The notes beneath the pieces are model-generated. The model saw only the letters and a program-made list of their open reading frames with translations, was not told the DNA's origin and searched no databases. From Mesorhizobium sp. YC-39 (GTDB lineage: Bacteria > Pseudomonadota > Alphaproteobacteria > Rhizobiales > Rhizobiaceae), in assembly GCF_025753795.1 (NCBI RefSeq), contig NZ_JAOWPS010000009.1:52467-116466 (forward strand): 64,000 bases of DNA. The letters are read 5' to 3'. Positions within the stretch are counted from its first letter, which is position 1; each line of letters starts with the position of its first letter. A program made the position numbers and the translations under genes. Shown one piece after another: positions 6,991-15,743 of this stretch.

Positions 6991-7929
6991 TCACGCGCCG
7001 CCCTCCACGAACCGCCAGACGGGAATGCCCAGCCGACGCGCCTTGTCGGCAAGGTTATCGGTGATGCCGGAGCCGGGAAAGACGATCAGGCCGTAGGGCA
7101 CCACGGAGAGAAGCTGGTCGTTGCGGCGGAACGGAGCCGCCTTGGCGTGCCGGGTCCAGTCAGGCTTGAAGGCGATCTGGGTGACCTTGCGGTTCTCGGC
7201 CCAGCAGGCGGCGATACGCTCAGCGCCGCGCGGGCTGCCGCCGTGGAGCAGAACCATGTCGGGATGTTTTTCGCGGGCCTTGTCGAGCGCGTCCCAGATC
7301 CGGTCGTGATCGTTGCAGTCGAGGCCGCCGGCGAAGGCGATCTTGGTCCCGGCTGGAACGAGCACCTCGGTTTCGGCGTGGCGACGGGCGGCGAGGAAGT
7401 CGCGGGAGTCGATTACCGCAGCGGTCATCGCCTGGTGGCTTACCTTGGAGCCGGTGCGCGGTCGCCATGCCGATCCGGTTTGTGCCTCGTAGAGATCGGC
7501 GGCCTGATCGCGCATGATTTCGAGCACGTTGCGGCGCTCGATATAGCTGATGCCTTCCGCGGTCAGCCGCTCCAGCTCGACGGACTTCACCTCCGAGCCG
7601 TCCTGCTCATGCTGGCTTGAGCGCTGGGCTTCCTCGTTGCGGTCGAGGCTGCGGGCGACGCGCTCGGCGGCACGGTGGAAGACGTTTGCGAAGGACCAGA
7701 GCAGGTCGTCGAGATCGGGTTCGAGCCTGGTGTCGCCGAGCATGCCGGCGAAGGTTTCCACGATCCCGGCCAGGCCAGCCCGGATCACTTCGTCGTCGGG
7801 AAGTGGCCGAGGATCAGGTTCGTCCTGATGCGGGCGGTGGCCGTACATCTGAAGTTCGAGGATGACGCGGTCGGTCGGCGAGGAGGCGTGGTACGGCTCG
7901 TAGGCGTCGAGAGGAAGATCGTAGGTCAT
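6991..7929 (-). CDS. DUF2493 (SLOG superfamily) protein
   Basis: 312 aa from the ATG at 7929, which follows GGAGACACGCC; the frame runs further upstream without a plausible site. The C-terminal ~115 residues hold the DUF2493 domain: KIAFAGGLDCNDHDRIWDAL, MVLLHGGSPRGAERIAACWAE, then KAAPFRRNDQLL and IVFPGSGITDNLADKARRLG. The GGSPRGAE loop is the nucleotide-binding signature. The N-terminal ~190 residues are specific to large plasmid-borne members. Ligand and role are unknown. It resembles the smaller SLOG protein at 4616-5149 in fold but not in detail. A GC-rich leader of ~170 bp lies in front. Confidence 0.8.
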   Translation of the reverse strand: MTYDLPLDAYEPYHASSPTDRVILELQMYGHRPHQDEPDPRPLPDDEVIRAGLAGIVETFAGMLGDTRLEPDLDDLLWSFANVFHRAAERVARSLDRNEEAQRSSQHEQDGSEVKSVELERLTAEGISYIERRNVLEIMRDQAADLYEAQTGSAWRPRTGSKVSHQAMTAAVIDSRDFLAARRHAETEVLVPAGTKIAFAGGLDCNDHDRIWDALDKAREKHPDMVLLHGGSPRGAERIAACWAENRKVTQIAFKPDWTRHAKAAPFRRNDQLLSVVPYGLIVFPGSGITDNLADKARRLGIPVWRFVEGGA

Positions 7930-8176
7930 GGCGTGTCTCCGTCGGTTGTGGCCGCGCCTATCGCGGCCTGACAGCGCATCCCGGCCGCGCCCCGGGCGCG
8001 GCCGCACCGAAGGCCGGAGCGCGAGCGAAGGACGGCGCAGCCGTTGCGGCCGTGACCGGGGGGTGGCAGGGGTCGCCTCTCAGGCAGGCCGCGGGCGCGG
8101 CCTCTCCGGTGGAGCGCCGCCATGTTTGCAGGCTATCAGGCGAGGCAGCGCCGGCCCGCGTGCCGGCCCGACCCAT

Positions 8177-8422
8177 TCATCCGGGCGGCAGGAAGAGACG
8201 GGCATCCTCCGGGACGAGTTGACCGCTGAGCGATGCGGCGAGATGGGCCGGGCCGAGATGACGCAGATCGTCGTTGAAGTCGCCGAGCTGCGGCCGCAAC
8301 ACCAGGGCAAGGATCCCTGACTCGCCCGCGCGCTGGCTGAGGCGCTCGATGCCCTGACGGCCGGCGGTGTCGGCATCAGCTGCGATGTAGAGGCGACGGC
8401 AGCCAGGCGGGAAGGTCAGGCC
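8177..8422 (-). pseudogene. C-terminal fragment of a Toprim/DUF7146 protein
   Basis: The minus strand reads CRRLYIAADADTAGRQGIERL ... ALVLRPQLGDFNDDLRHLG ... PEDARLFLPPG and stops at 8177. This matches the end of the gene at 14709-15743 (RRLYIVRDADAAGDTAL ... LSPRMGDFNEDLRAFG) but is clearly a different copy. It is cut at ~8422 by a recombinase fragment reading the other way. The N-terminal remnant at 15740-16036 may belong to the same ancestral gene. Confidence 0.7.
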
Positions 8423-8613
8423 GGCAGCACGGCGTCGACCGCTCGGTCATCGCTCTGTGGCTGGGCCACGAGTCGGTCGAAACCACCGCCATCTATCTTC
8501 AGGCCGACATGAAGCTCAAGGAGCAAGCTCTGGCAAGGACCGACACGGCCGACATCCGGTTGGGCCGCTACAAGCCCGACGACCATCTCCTCACATTCCT
8601 GAAGAGCCTCTGA
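8422..8613 (+). pseudogene. C-terminal fragment of a tyrosine recombinase
   Basis: The frame QHGVDRSVIALWLGHESVET...AIYLQADMKLKEQALA ... DHLLTFLKSL with stop at 8611-8613 is the last third of a phage-type integrase: LGHESVETT...Y carries the conserved second His and the nucleophile Tyr. The catalytic domain upstream is missing, cut by the Toprim fragment junction near 8422. Confidence 0.75.
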
Positions 8614-8666
8614 TAATGCAGACACAAAAGCCACAAATCGCCCGCATTCTTTGGCCTCCCGGTCGC

Positions 8667-8697
8667 CACTCGGAATAATCCGGCACTCGGAGTTATG
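8667..8697. repeat. 31-bp repeat at a recombinase breakpoint (copy 1)
   Basis: Thirty-one bases beginning CACTCGGAATAATCCGGCAC, containing the octamer CACTCGGA twice. An identical copy is at 12893-12923. Each copy interrupts a different tyrosine recombinase gene at the same codons, just after the HDLRH motif. Probably the end of a mobile element. Confidence 0.75.
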
Positions 8698-9404
8698 GCG
8701 CAGATCGTGCAGGCGAGGACGGCGAGCCGACGTCGATCTGATGCCAGCCTTGTCGACCAGCCTGTCGAAGGTCTCCTTGACGGCAATGTAGCGTAGCGGC
8801 CGGTTGCGCTTGTCGATGAACACCGGATCATCGTCTGAGCCGGGCCCGCGACGTGCCAGGTATCGCTGCAAGCCGGCCGCCGCCGTATCGTGCAGCGGCA
8901 CCAATCGCGTCTTGCGGAACTTGGTCTCGCGGGTCAGCAGACCGTCGCGGGTCACGTCCGCGATCGTCAGCTTTAGGGCTTCGGAGATCCTGAGCCCTGT
9001 GGATGAGAGCAGCGCGATCAAGGTCGCTTGCGTGTGCGGGCGTAAGTCGCGCATTGGCCGAAGCCGCAGCGCAGCTTCGACCAGCCGACTGATCTTGTCT
9101 GTCGTGTAGATGTGCGGCGTGCGACGCTTCTTACGGGCGCCGAGGTGATTTGCAGGCGGCAGCTCGTGCCCGACGTCCTCCACCCGGACATGGTGTACGA
9201 AGTGACAGACGGCTCTTAGCCGTGCATCCCGTTGCGCGACAGATGGTCCCAGCGCGGCCCAGTCGATCGCTGTTTTTGTCTGGACGTACGTTTGTCCGCG
9301 TGCGGTCGCGAAGGCGGCAAAGCTCTTCAGCAGGTACTCCGCGGTCGACATCGCGAAGCCCGTAGCCGGCGGAGCGCGAGATAGGTCTCGATGGCGTCGA
9401 GCAT
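8698..9404 (-). pseudogene. Tyrosine recombinase of a tandem-recombinase element, truncated
   Basis: Starts at an ATG (9404) that overlaps the stop of the next recombinase (TGATG). MLDAIETYLALRR is followed by a one-base frameshift near 9375, then the frame gives FAMSTAEYLLKSFAAFATARG, the core-binding domain, STGLRISEALKLTIADV (first catalytic Arg region) and LHDLRH, where it is cut by the 31-bp repeat. The second His, Trp/His and Tyr are lost. Overlapping recombinase genes reading the same way are typical of recombinase-in-trio (RIT-like) elements. Confidence 0.75.
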
Positions 9405-10637
9405 CAGAGCGCCTCCGGCCAGGGCTGAGCAACCTGCTTCAGCAGCGCGACGTCGGCCTTTGCGTAATAGGCTGTCGTATCGATGCCGCGATGCCGAAGG
9501 ACGAGGCCGATCTTGTCGAGCGGCACGCCGTGGCGCAGCATCTCGGTCGCCGCGGTGTGCCGCAGAGCGTGGGCCCCTTTGACCGGCGGCACGATGTCAG
9601 CCCGCTTCATGATACGCTTCACCACCGACGAGATGCCGTCGCCTCGTCGGAATGGCCGGCACGGCGCGATCGTGCGCAGGAACAAGACATCGTTCCGGCG
9701 GGTAGACAGCCGGCATTCGAGGTAGGCGGCGATCGCATCCCCGACGTCTTGCGGTAGCGGCAGCCGGACCTCGTAGCGCGACTTGCCGCAGACCCGCAGC
9801 GATCCCGTTTGCCACTCGATATCGGTGAGACGCAGTTGCGCCCCGTCACCGGCCCGCAGGCCGAGGCGCACCAACAAAAGTACGATCGCACGATCACGCC
9901 GGCGCACCGGCATCGCCGTCACAGGCAGCGATCAGCCGGTCGACCTGCTCGGTCGATAGATACCGGGGCATGTCGGCAAGCTGCCAATGAGCGTAGGCCG
10001 GAACGGCGCCGTCGAGACCTGCCTGACAACGGCCTGTGACTGCGAGATACCGCAGGAAAGCCCGCAGGCTCGTCGTAATCTTCTTGATCGTGCCACTCCC
10101 GCTATTGCTCGCCCGCTCCAGGAAGTAGCTGCGGACATCGTTCGGCCTCCAGCCGACCGGGTCAGATCGAAGCTCCATCCTCAGGCCCGCGGCGTCGCGG
10201 GCGTAGAGCCTGACGGTGGCATCGGATGCGCCGCGATGCTTGCGCAGCCACGTCTTGAAGTCGGCGACCAGCGGCTGCGGCTCGGCGGGCGCTGCCCCCA
10301 CGGCCTCGGACCGGCAAAGGCCGAGCTCGACGAGGTGCCGACGAAAGAGCCTGGCACCGTAGATGGTGTGGTGGTTGCGCCGGCCGCCTTTGGCGCGTGA
10401 ACACCGGCAAGTGCGCAGGTGCTCGCCGAACGCGGCGAGATCAACGTCCGTCAGGCCTGCGCCTTGCTCGGCCATGACATGGCCGATGTGAGCTGCCGCT
10501 CGCAAATAGCGTACCGCTGTCTCGGGGCCATAGCCCTGCTGCTCCAGCGCCGCTGCAAACCCGTCAATGTAAGGCCCGCTCGGCCCACTGCGCAGATGCC
10601 CCAGCATCTTCGCTGCCGAGAAGTACGTCTCCAACAT
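9404..10637 (-). pseudogene. Tyrosine recombinase of the same tandem element, frameshifted
   Basis: About 410 codons. The N-terminal half (MLETYFSAAKMLGHLRSGPS ... FKTWLRKHRGASDATVRLYA ... LSTEQVDRLIAACDGD) holds the SAM-like DNA-binding domain. The C-terminal half (RDRAIVLLLVRLGLRAGD ... HALRHTAATEMLRHGV ... LVLRHRGIDTTAYYAKAD) carries Arg, His-x-x-Arg, His and the nucleophile Tyr. The halves lie in different frames and are joined by a frameshift near 9900. All catalytic residues survive, so programmed frameshifting or a sequencing error cannot be excluded. A near-palindromic end (TAATGGAGAGCT near 10700, complement-like AGCTCCCCATTA near 10755-10765) lies upstream. Confidence 0.75.
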
Positions 10638-10787
10638 GTCCGTCTCCGTATGTGACCGGCCATCAGTGGCCGACCCAACGGGGCCGCACGGGCGACTTCT
10701 AATGGAGAGCTCGAGAGCGGCAATACACAGGAAAATACGGTGATCGCGATTGCCAGCTCCCCATTACCGGCTTTGCCCATAAGGCAG

Positions 10788-10978
10788 GAGTTGTAGGCGA
10801 TGCGTGTGGCGCCGCAGTCATCGCACTGCTCGACGTGGCCGCCGAGCACAGCCGTCCGGCATGCCGTGATCGCGCCCATGACGCGCCGCTCGACGCGGTC
10901 CAGATGCTCGGCACGGGCTTGCCGAAACGCTTCGCCGTGGCGGCGGAAGATATCCGCCACTTCCAGAACCGGAGCCAT
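10788..10978 (-). pseudogene. IS91-family transposase, N-terminal fragment
   Basis: MAPVLEVADIFRRHGEAF then GGHVEQCDDCGATRIAYNSC is the zinc-finger start of IS91/IS801-type HUH transposases. The similarity stops after NSC (about 10788), where unrelated sequence joined to the recombinase element begins. An IS91-associated integrase fragment lies just upstream in the same orientation. Confidence 0.75.
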
Positions 10979-10987
10979 CAGGTCCGC

Positions 10988-11344
10988 TCAGCCGGGCGGC
11001 ACGACCTCCAGGCGGAGCCGGTCCAGCGGACTTGGCGTATTGCTGATGGTCTTTGTGGCGACTTGGGTATAGCGCGCCGTGCTGGCCAGACTGGCATGGC
11101 CAAGCAGCACCTGGATGATGCGCACGTCGGCCCCGTTCTCCGGGAGATGGGTCGCGAATGTGTGCCGCAACGTGTGCACTGTCACCGACTTGCTCAAGCC
11201 GGCCGCCGCACAAGCTGAACGGCAGGCGGCGTGCAGCACGTTGGGGACGAGCGGACGCTCGTCGTCGCGGCCGGGAAACAACCATCGCTTTGGCCGAGCG
11301 AGCCGGTAAGCGCAAGCTAGGCCGTCAGCCAGCGTGGCTCATTG
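10988..11344 (-). pseudogene. IS91-associated tyrosine recombinase, C-terminal fragment
   Basis: The frame LACAYRLARPKRWLFPGRDD...VTVHTLRHTFATHLPENGADV...IQVLLGHASLASTARYTQVA holds His-x-x-Arg, His and the nucleophile Tyr, the catalytic C-terminus of the integrase that accompanies IS91-type transposases. The N-terminal two thirds are missing (in-frame stop near 11345). Together with 10788-10978 this is the middle of a broken IS91 element. Confidence 0.75.
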
Positions 11345-11383
11345 GCATAAGCGCAGCTCACCTTGCCGCCCGCACACGGATCT

Positions 11384-12190
11384 TCACTTCGAGGTCACAG
11401 ACCAGTTGTTGAAATTGAAGTTCTTTCCCCCCGGGGACGAGGTAATCTCGACGCCGTATTGGACGCTACCGACGTTTATGTCGCCAAAGTACCCCTTCGA
11501 CTTGATCCACTGCAGGATACTCTTGATGTCCACTGTCCCGCTGTTGGTCTTCGAAGTGCGCAGCAATGAGATGACCTTGTGACCGTCGGGGCCTTCACCT
11601 TCAAACACGTTCCAAGTCGCTCCGCCTACATTGACATTGCTGTAGACCGGAATCGCCGCACCGGAAGGGGCATAATGATATGAAATGGGCTTAACGTTGC
11701 CGCTCCCGTCCGAGTTTCCGGTGTAGTTTGTCCAGAGCATTACCTCATGCTGGTTTGAGCTGTCCCAGATATCGTAGGCGACATCCCAGGCGCCGCCAGT
11801 AGGAACCTCCTGATTGAAGCTCGAGCTCAGAGTGTTGATTGAACTGAGCGGTTTCCCGATACTAAAAGCCTCGTGCGGATAGCTTTTGATGCCCGGCGTA
11901 TTAGGCTGGTTCGACCATACGCTCCACCGGTTGACGCCACTCACCGAAATCGTCTGAGGCCCAGGGCACGGGCCCCATACGTCGTTGTTCCAAGAGTAGC
12001 CATCGCGTGAAAAGCTTCCGTACGGAGCGCTCGAACTCCAAATCGGAGCCTGCGCCGATACAAGCGCGGCAGATGATAATGACCCGGCTTCATTCGCGGC
12101 CTGCCTAAATAGATCATGATCCTCCTGTGTCCGGACGTACCCCGGTGGGAACCCTTGCGCGCCGCCACCGTTTATCCGATTGGAATCCAT
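11384..12190 (-). CDS. GH12-like type III effector candidate (NopAA/GunA2-like)
   Basis: 268 aa. The body reads as a glycoside hydrolase family 12 beta-jelly-roll enzyme: YSWNNDVWGPCPGPQTISV, GGAWDVAYDIWDSSNQHEVMLWTNY (the Glu-Val-Met-Leu-Trp motif carries the catalytic nucleophile Glu in GH12), then TWNVFEGEGPDGHKVIS and YGVEITSSPGG (second catalytic Glu). The family cuts beta-1,4-glucans or xyloglucan. The N-terminus (MDSNRINGGGAQGFPPGY) is polar and lacks a Sec signal, as in rhizobial type III effectors; known rhizobial examples are NopAA and GunA2. A tts box lies ~100 bp upstream and the ATG follows AAAGGAGAGCTTT. It is wedged between IS remnants, the usual setting for effectors. Likely secreted into legume cells through the type III system; that system is not in this window. 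Confidence 0.8.
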   Translation of the reverse strand: MDSNRINGGGAQGFPPGYVRTQEDHDLFRQAANEAGSLSSAALVSAQAPIWSSSAPYGSFSRDGYSWNNDVWGPCPGPQTISVSGVNRWSVWSNQPNTPGIKSYPHEAFSIGKPLSSINTLSSSFNQEVPTGGAWDVAYDIWDSSNQHEVMLWTNYTGNSDGSGNVKPISYHYAPSGAAIPVYSNVNVGGATWNVFEGEGPDGHKVISLLRTSKTNSGTVDIKSILQWIKSKGYFGDINVGSVQYGVEITSSPGGKNFNFNNWSVTSK

Positions 12191-12290
12191 AAAGCTCTCC
12201 TTTCGATTATGATAACAAAGTCTCCTGCAGATCCGCCCAGCGGGTACCCTAGTTCAGCATAGGCGGCATTGGCATCTAGAGACCGGGTGC

Positions 12291-12326
12291 GAATGCTAGG
12301 AAGGTTGGCTTTCGAGAAGCTGACGA
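12291..12326 (-). promoter_or_regulatory. tts box (TtsI-binding promoter element) of the effector gene
   Basis: The minus strand reads GTCAGCTTCTCGAAAGCCAA from 12324 downward, then CCTTCCTA. This closely matches the rhizobial tts box core GTCAGCTT-N-TCGAAAGC. TtsI, activated through NodD and flavonoids, binds such boxes to switch on type III secretion genes. It sits about 100 bp before the effector ATG, the normal distance. Confidence 0.85.
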
Positions 12327-12386
12327 GCTCAAGGAGAAAGGCGGAGCCGCGCCCGTGTTTGCCGTCTTTCGGATGACAACGGCCTG

Positions 12387-12641
12387 CATCCACTGGCCAC
12401 GGACCTTGATGTAGGTCTCGTCGACATGCCATTTGCCGGTCACGCTACGCTTGCGCCGGTTGAAGCGCTCCAGCAACAAGGGCGCGAAACGGACCGTCAA
12501 TCGGTGGATGGTCGTGTGATCGACCGTAATGCCGCGCTCGGCCATCATCTCCTCAAGATCACGCAGGCTCAGATTGTAGGCAAGGTACCAGCGCACGCAA
12601 AGCAGGATCACAGATTGGTCGAACTGGCGGCCTTTGAACAT
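12387..12641 (-). pseudogene. IS6-family transposase, N-terminal fragment
   Basis: From the ATG at 12641 (after TTCGGAGGATTGCG): MFKGRQFDQSVILLCVRWYL, LRDLEEMMAERGITVDHTTI and the first catalytic Asp in KWHVDETYIKVRGQW, all typical of IS6/IS26-family DDE transposases. Similarity ends after RGQW, upstream of the tts box, so two catalytic residues are lost. A terminal-repeat-like TGTTGCAACGTTTTT sits near 12680-12700. The insertion cuts a small reading frame beginning at 12759 (MLDLNEALHKDRWIGG, good ribosome site) that is not recognised. Confidence 0.75.
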
Positions 12642-12892
12642 CGCAATCCTCCGAAATGGTTGAAGGATCCCTTGCCACTCGCGAGTAACAAAAACGTTGC
12701 AACACATCCCTCCAATCCGCCTATCCAGCGATCTTTGTGTAGCGCCTCATTCAGATCAAGCATTCGTCTGTCTCCCTGTAGCGTGGGAAAGTCCACGCTT
12801 AGAAAGAGAAGCCGAATAATGCCGAGCAATCAACGGCTGACGCTGATCCAATTACTTGCAATCATTAGAAAATTACGCCGCAGCTATGGAGT

Positions 12893-12923
12893 CACTCGGA
12901 ATAATCCGGCACTCGGAGTTATG
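12893..12923. repeat. 31-bp repeat at a recombinase breakpoint (copy 2)
   Basis: Identical to 8667-8697. It abuts the HDLRH codons of the recombinase pseudogene at 12924-13633, as copy 1 does for the gene at 8698-9404. Sequences on the outer side differ between the copies. Confidence 0.75.
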
Positions 12924-13633
12924 CCGGAGATCGTGCAGGCGCGGGATCTGTCGCCCGCTTGCCGTGCGATGGACCTCAGCGATACGCCGCAACGCGTCGA
13001 ATGCGGCCTGAACGGTGCTGCTGGCGAGTCGTGTGCCGTCCCTATTCGCCAGGAGGAAGGAAGTCGCGCCTTTGGGCGAGCTCGCCGCGCTGCCGTAGCG
13101 GCATGTAGTTGGTCAGCACCGTTGCAAGCTGCGGTCCGATCGGAACCAGACGGCTCTTGTAGAACTTCGTGGCGCGTATGGTCAGGACGTGTTCCGCCAG
13201 ATCGACGTCCGCGAATGTGAGACCTGTCGCTTCACTAAAGCGCAATCCGGCTCCGTAAAGCAGAAGAAGCAGAGTCCGGAATGTCACTGCGTCGAACTGA
13301 ACCGCACCGCGCCGGACGCTTTCCAGGGTCGCCGGGTCAAGGAGCCGCCGCAGCTCCTCGTGCGAGTAGATGTAAGGTGGCTTTCGGGGCGGCGATTTCG
13401 GTTCGCTGTTCGGCAACGGCGAGCAAGTCGCATGGCCACGGCTGATAGCATGGCGCCAGTGGCCCTTTGCCTGCCAGAAAGGCCAGAATCTTGGTCGTGG
13501 TCACCGCGTCGCAGGTGTCATCTCCGTTCGCATATTTGAGGAAGTGACGTAGGAGGTTCGCCCCGGTCGTGAACTTGGCGCCGTGGGCCTGTCGCCAGAG
13601 GATGTATTGCTCGATAGCCTCGCGCAACGTCAT
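12924..13633 (-). pseudogene. Tyrosine recombinase of a second tandem element, truncated and frameshifted
   Basis: Start ATG at 13633 overlaps the stop of the neighbouring recombinase (ATGA). MTLREAIEQYILWRQAHGAK...LLRHFLKYANGD is the N-terminal domain. A shift near 13400 leads to YIYSHEELRRLLDPATLES and GAGLRFSEATGLTFADVDL (first catalytic Arg), and another near 13045 leads to AFDALRRI...RLHDLRH, where the 31-bp repeat cuts the gene. Related to, but distinct from, the recombinase at 8698-9404. Confidence 0.75.
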
Positions 13634-14626
13634 GCCAGGCCCTCCAGATCGAGGGCCGCCACCTCGCGAAGTGCCGCGAGATTGACCTTTGCGTAAATCG
13701 CGGTGGAGGATGGGTCGCGGTGCCCGAGAAAGTCCCCGATCACCTTCATCGACATGCCCTGATCCAGAAAATGCTGGGCTGCGGCATGCCGCAAGACATG
13801 CGTACCTCTTCGGCCGGAGACGATGCCAATGCCGGCCAGCCGATCACGGACCATCTTGCCCAAAGCTGCTCTGCCAAGCGGTCGGATCGGCGCGTGAACT
13901 GTGAAGAAGAGGCTGCGCCCGAAGCCAGATGGCCGTGCCTCCCGTATGTAGCGCAGGATGGCATGTCCGACCTCATGCGACAGCGGCCAGAGATGGGTCC
14001 GACCGGGCTTCGGGCAGCGGACGCGGAGCATCTCGTTCTCCCAGTCCAGATCGTCCAATTGCAGGCCGCGGACTTCTCCAGCCCGCAGTCCATAGGCGAT
14101 GAGAAGCGTCAGGATCGCCCTGTCGCGCTTGTCGACCGCTCGATCCCCCACGACAGAAGCCAGCAGGCGCAGGACATCCTCGCGCCCGAGTCCTTTCGGT
14201 ACGGTCTCATCGGCCATAAAGCGGGGCGCGATGATCCCCGCAGCCAGCCCGGCGCGGCACGATCTCTGCATGATGTGGGTGATGCTTACGCTCAGGCTCG
14301 TCGAGCCACCCCAAGAATCGCAGCCATTGGATTCCGCGACTGGCAAAGCGAGTTCTCGCCTTGGGCGAAGCTGCCCGAGCATATCTGTGGCCTTTTGGCA
14401 GCGCCCAGATTGCTGCTGCGGCTGCTATTTGGGGAATGCTGACCCGGACGCCTTCTCGCAAATCCAGTAATCGGACGAGACTGAGTTGATCGTTCGCATT
14501 TTTGCGTAAGGTTGTTCGGCAAGCGCCCAGTTCATTCAGGTGTCGAAGGTACTGCGCGCGCGGTTCAGACAGCGGTGCTGCTCGATATTTCTCTGCAGTT
14601 CGAGGGAAGAAGATTGCTTCAAACAT
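13630..14626 (-). pseudogene. Tyrosine recombinase of the second tandem element, frameshifted
   Basis: Start ATG at 14626 follows GGAGGCACAAGT. The N-terminal part (MFEAIFFPRTAEKYRAAPLS ... IQWLRFLGWLDEP) and the C-terminal part (RDRAILTLLIAYGLRAGEV, HVLRHAAAQHFLDQGMS, LGHRDPSSTAIYAKVN) lie in different frames, joined near 14270-14330. The C-terminal part keeps Arg, His-x-x-Arg, His and Tyr. A 20-bp palindrome centred at 14641 precedes it and may mark an element end. Confidence 0.75.
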
Positions 14627-14708
14627 ACTTGTGCCTCCATGTTGATGGAGGCTCAAGCTTTCGCACCGAGCACCGTGATGAAAGCCCTGCTGCGTAGAGG
14701 GTGCTCAA

Positions 14709-15743
14709 TCATCTGTAAGTAAAGCAGCAATCCTGCGGCATGAGTTGGATGCGCAATGTCCGCCGGAGCGCGCGGAGGCCGAATGCACGCAGGTCCTCGT
14801 TGAAGTCGCCCATCCGCGGAGATAGAGCAAGCGCCTCAATGCCGGCAGCTTCGGCACGTTCGGTCAATGTCGCGAGGGCCGTGTCGCCCGCGGCGTCGGC
14901 GTCGCGGACGATGTAAAGCCGACGCAGCGTCAGCGGGAGCAGAATGGCGGCAAGGTGGTTGGCCGAAAGCGCGGCAGCCATCGGCATGGCCGGCAGCGCA
15001 CAGCGCAGCGACAGCATCGTCTCGATGCCTTCGCCGACCGCAAGGACGTCGTCCGCAGCGCCAAAGCGGACGGCATGGCCGAGGAGACCGCCCATCGCCT
15101 TCCTTTGGGTGTCGATCGGAGCCTTGCCGGAACCGTCCCGGGCAAGCCAGGTACGATGCGCGCCGGTGATCCTCCCTTCGAGATCGGTGACGGCAGCGAC
15201 CATCGCCGGCCAGGTCTCGGTCGGGCCGTCGCCCTCAGGTCGATAGTAGCAGCGCGGATGGAATCGCAGGCTGCCTGCGTCGCGCAAGTTCATGATGCTG
15301 CGATTGCGCAAATAGGTCTCGACGAGCGTCCGGCGGATCGGCTGCGACATGGCGAACAGCCGCTGCGCCGCTTCCGGCGATCCGGCGGGAACGGGTGTGC
15401 GAACGGGCTTTGGGGCGCCGTACGGTTCGACGCGCGGCAGGCTCAGAAAGCGCCGCGCCTCATCGGCGACATCGTGGAAATCGACGAGACCGCAGCTCTC
15501 GCGGATGACGTCGAGGAGATCGCCATATTCGGCTGAGGCGGCATCAGTCCAATGCCCGGCGGCGCCGGGACCGGATTCCGGCCCGCTGAGCCGGACAAAC
15601 ATCGATCGGCCGGGCGTGTTGCGCACATCGCCCACCGTCCAGTAGCGGCCTCGGCGTCGACCATTGGACAGGTAGTGCCGGCAGACCGCCTCTGCGTGGC
15701 GTGCCAGGCGGCGAGACAGTTCGGAAGCGTCGCGGGGCATCAC
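14709..15743 (-). CDS. Toprim-domain protein (DUF7146-type plasmid primase-like)
   Basis: 344 aa. The N-terminal ~100 residues (LSRRLARHAEAVCRHYLSNG, YWTVGDVRNTPGRSMFVRL, YGDLLDVI) are the DUF7146 domain. The C-terminal ~110 form a Toprim fold: VLAVGEGIETMLSL carries the conserved Glu and LYIVRDADAAGDTAL the DxD motif. Toprim proteins are primases, nucleases or topoisomerase parts; this family is widespread on alphaproteobacterial plasmids next to the strawberry-notch helicase gene, as here. The last residues (MPQDCCFTYR) differ from the FLPPG end of the remnant at 8177, suggesting that the neighbouring recombinase element replaced the natural C-terminus. Confidence 0.8.
   Translation of the reverse strand: MMPRDASELSRRLARHAEAVCRHYLSNGRRRGRYWTVGDVRNTPGRSMFVRLSGPESGPGAAGHWTDAASAEYGDLLDVIRESCGLVDFHDVADEARRFLSLPRVEPYGAPKPVRTPVPAGSPEAAQRLFAMSQPIRRTLVETYLRNRSIMNLRDAGSLRFHPRCYYRPEGDGPTETWPAMVAAVTDLEGRITGAHRTWLARDGSGKAPIDTQRKAMGGLLGHAVRFGAADDVLAVGEGIETMLSLRCALPAMPMAAALSANHLAAILLPLTLRRLYIVRDADAAGDTALATLTERAEAAGIEALALSPRMGDFNEDLRAFGLRALRRTLRIQLMPQDCCFTYR

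Noticed and set aside
8416..9432. A single 338-aa intact recombinase
   Set aside because: The C-terminal ~100 residues beyond HDLRH are not recombinase but translation of the 31-bp repeat and of antisense DNA; the N-terminus is frameshifted. Treated as a pseudogene.
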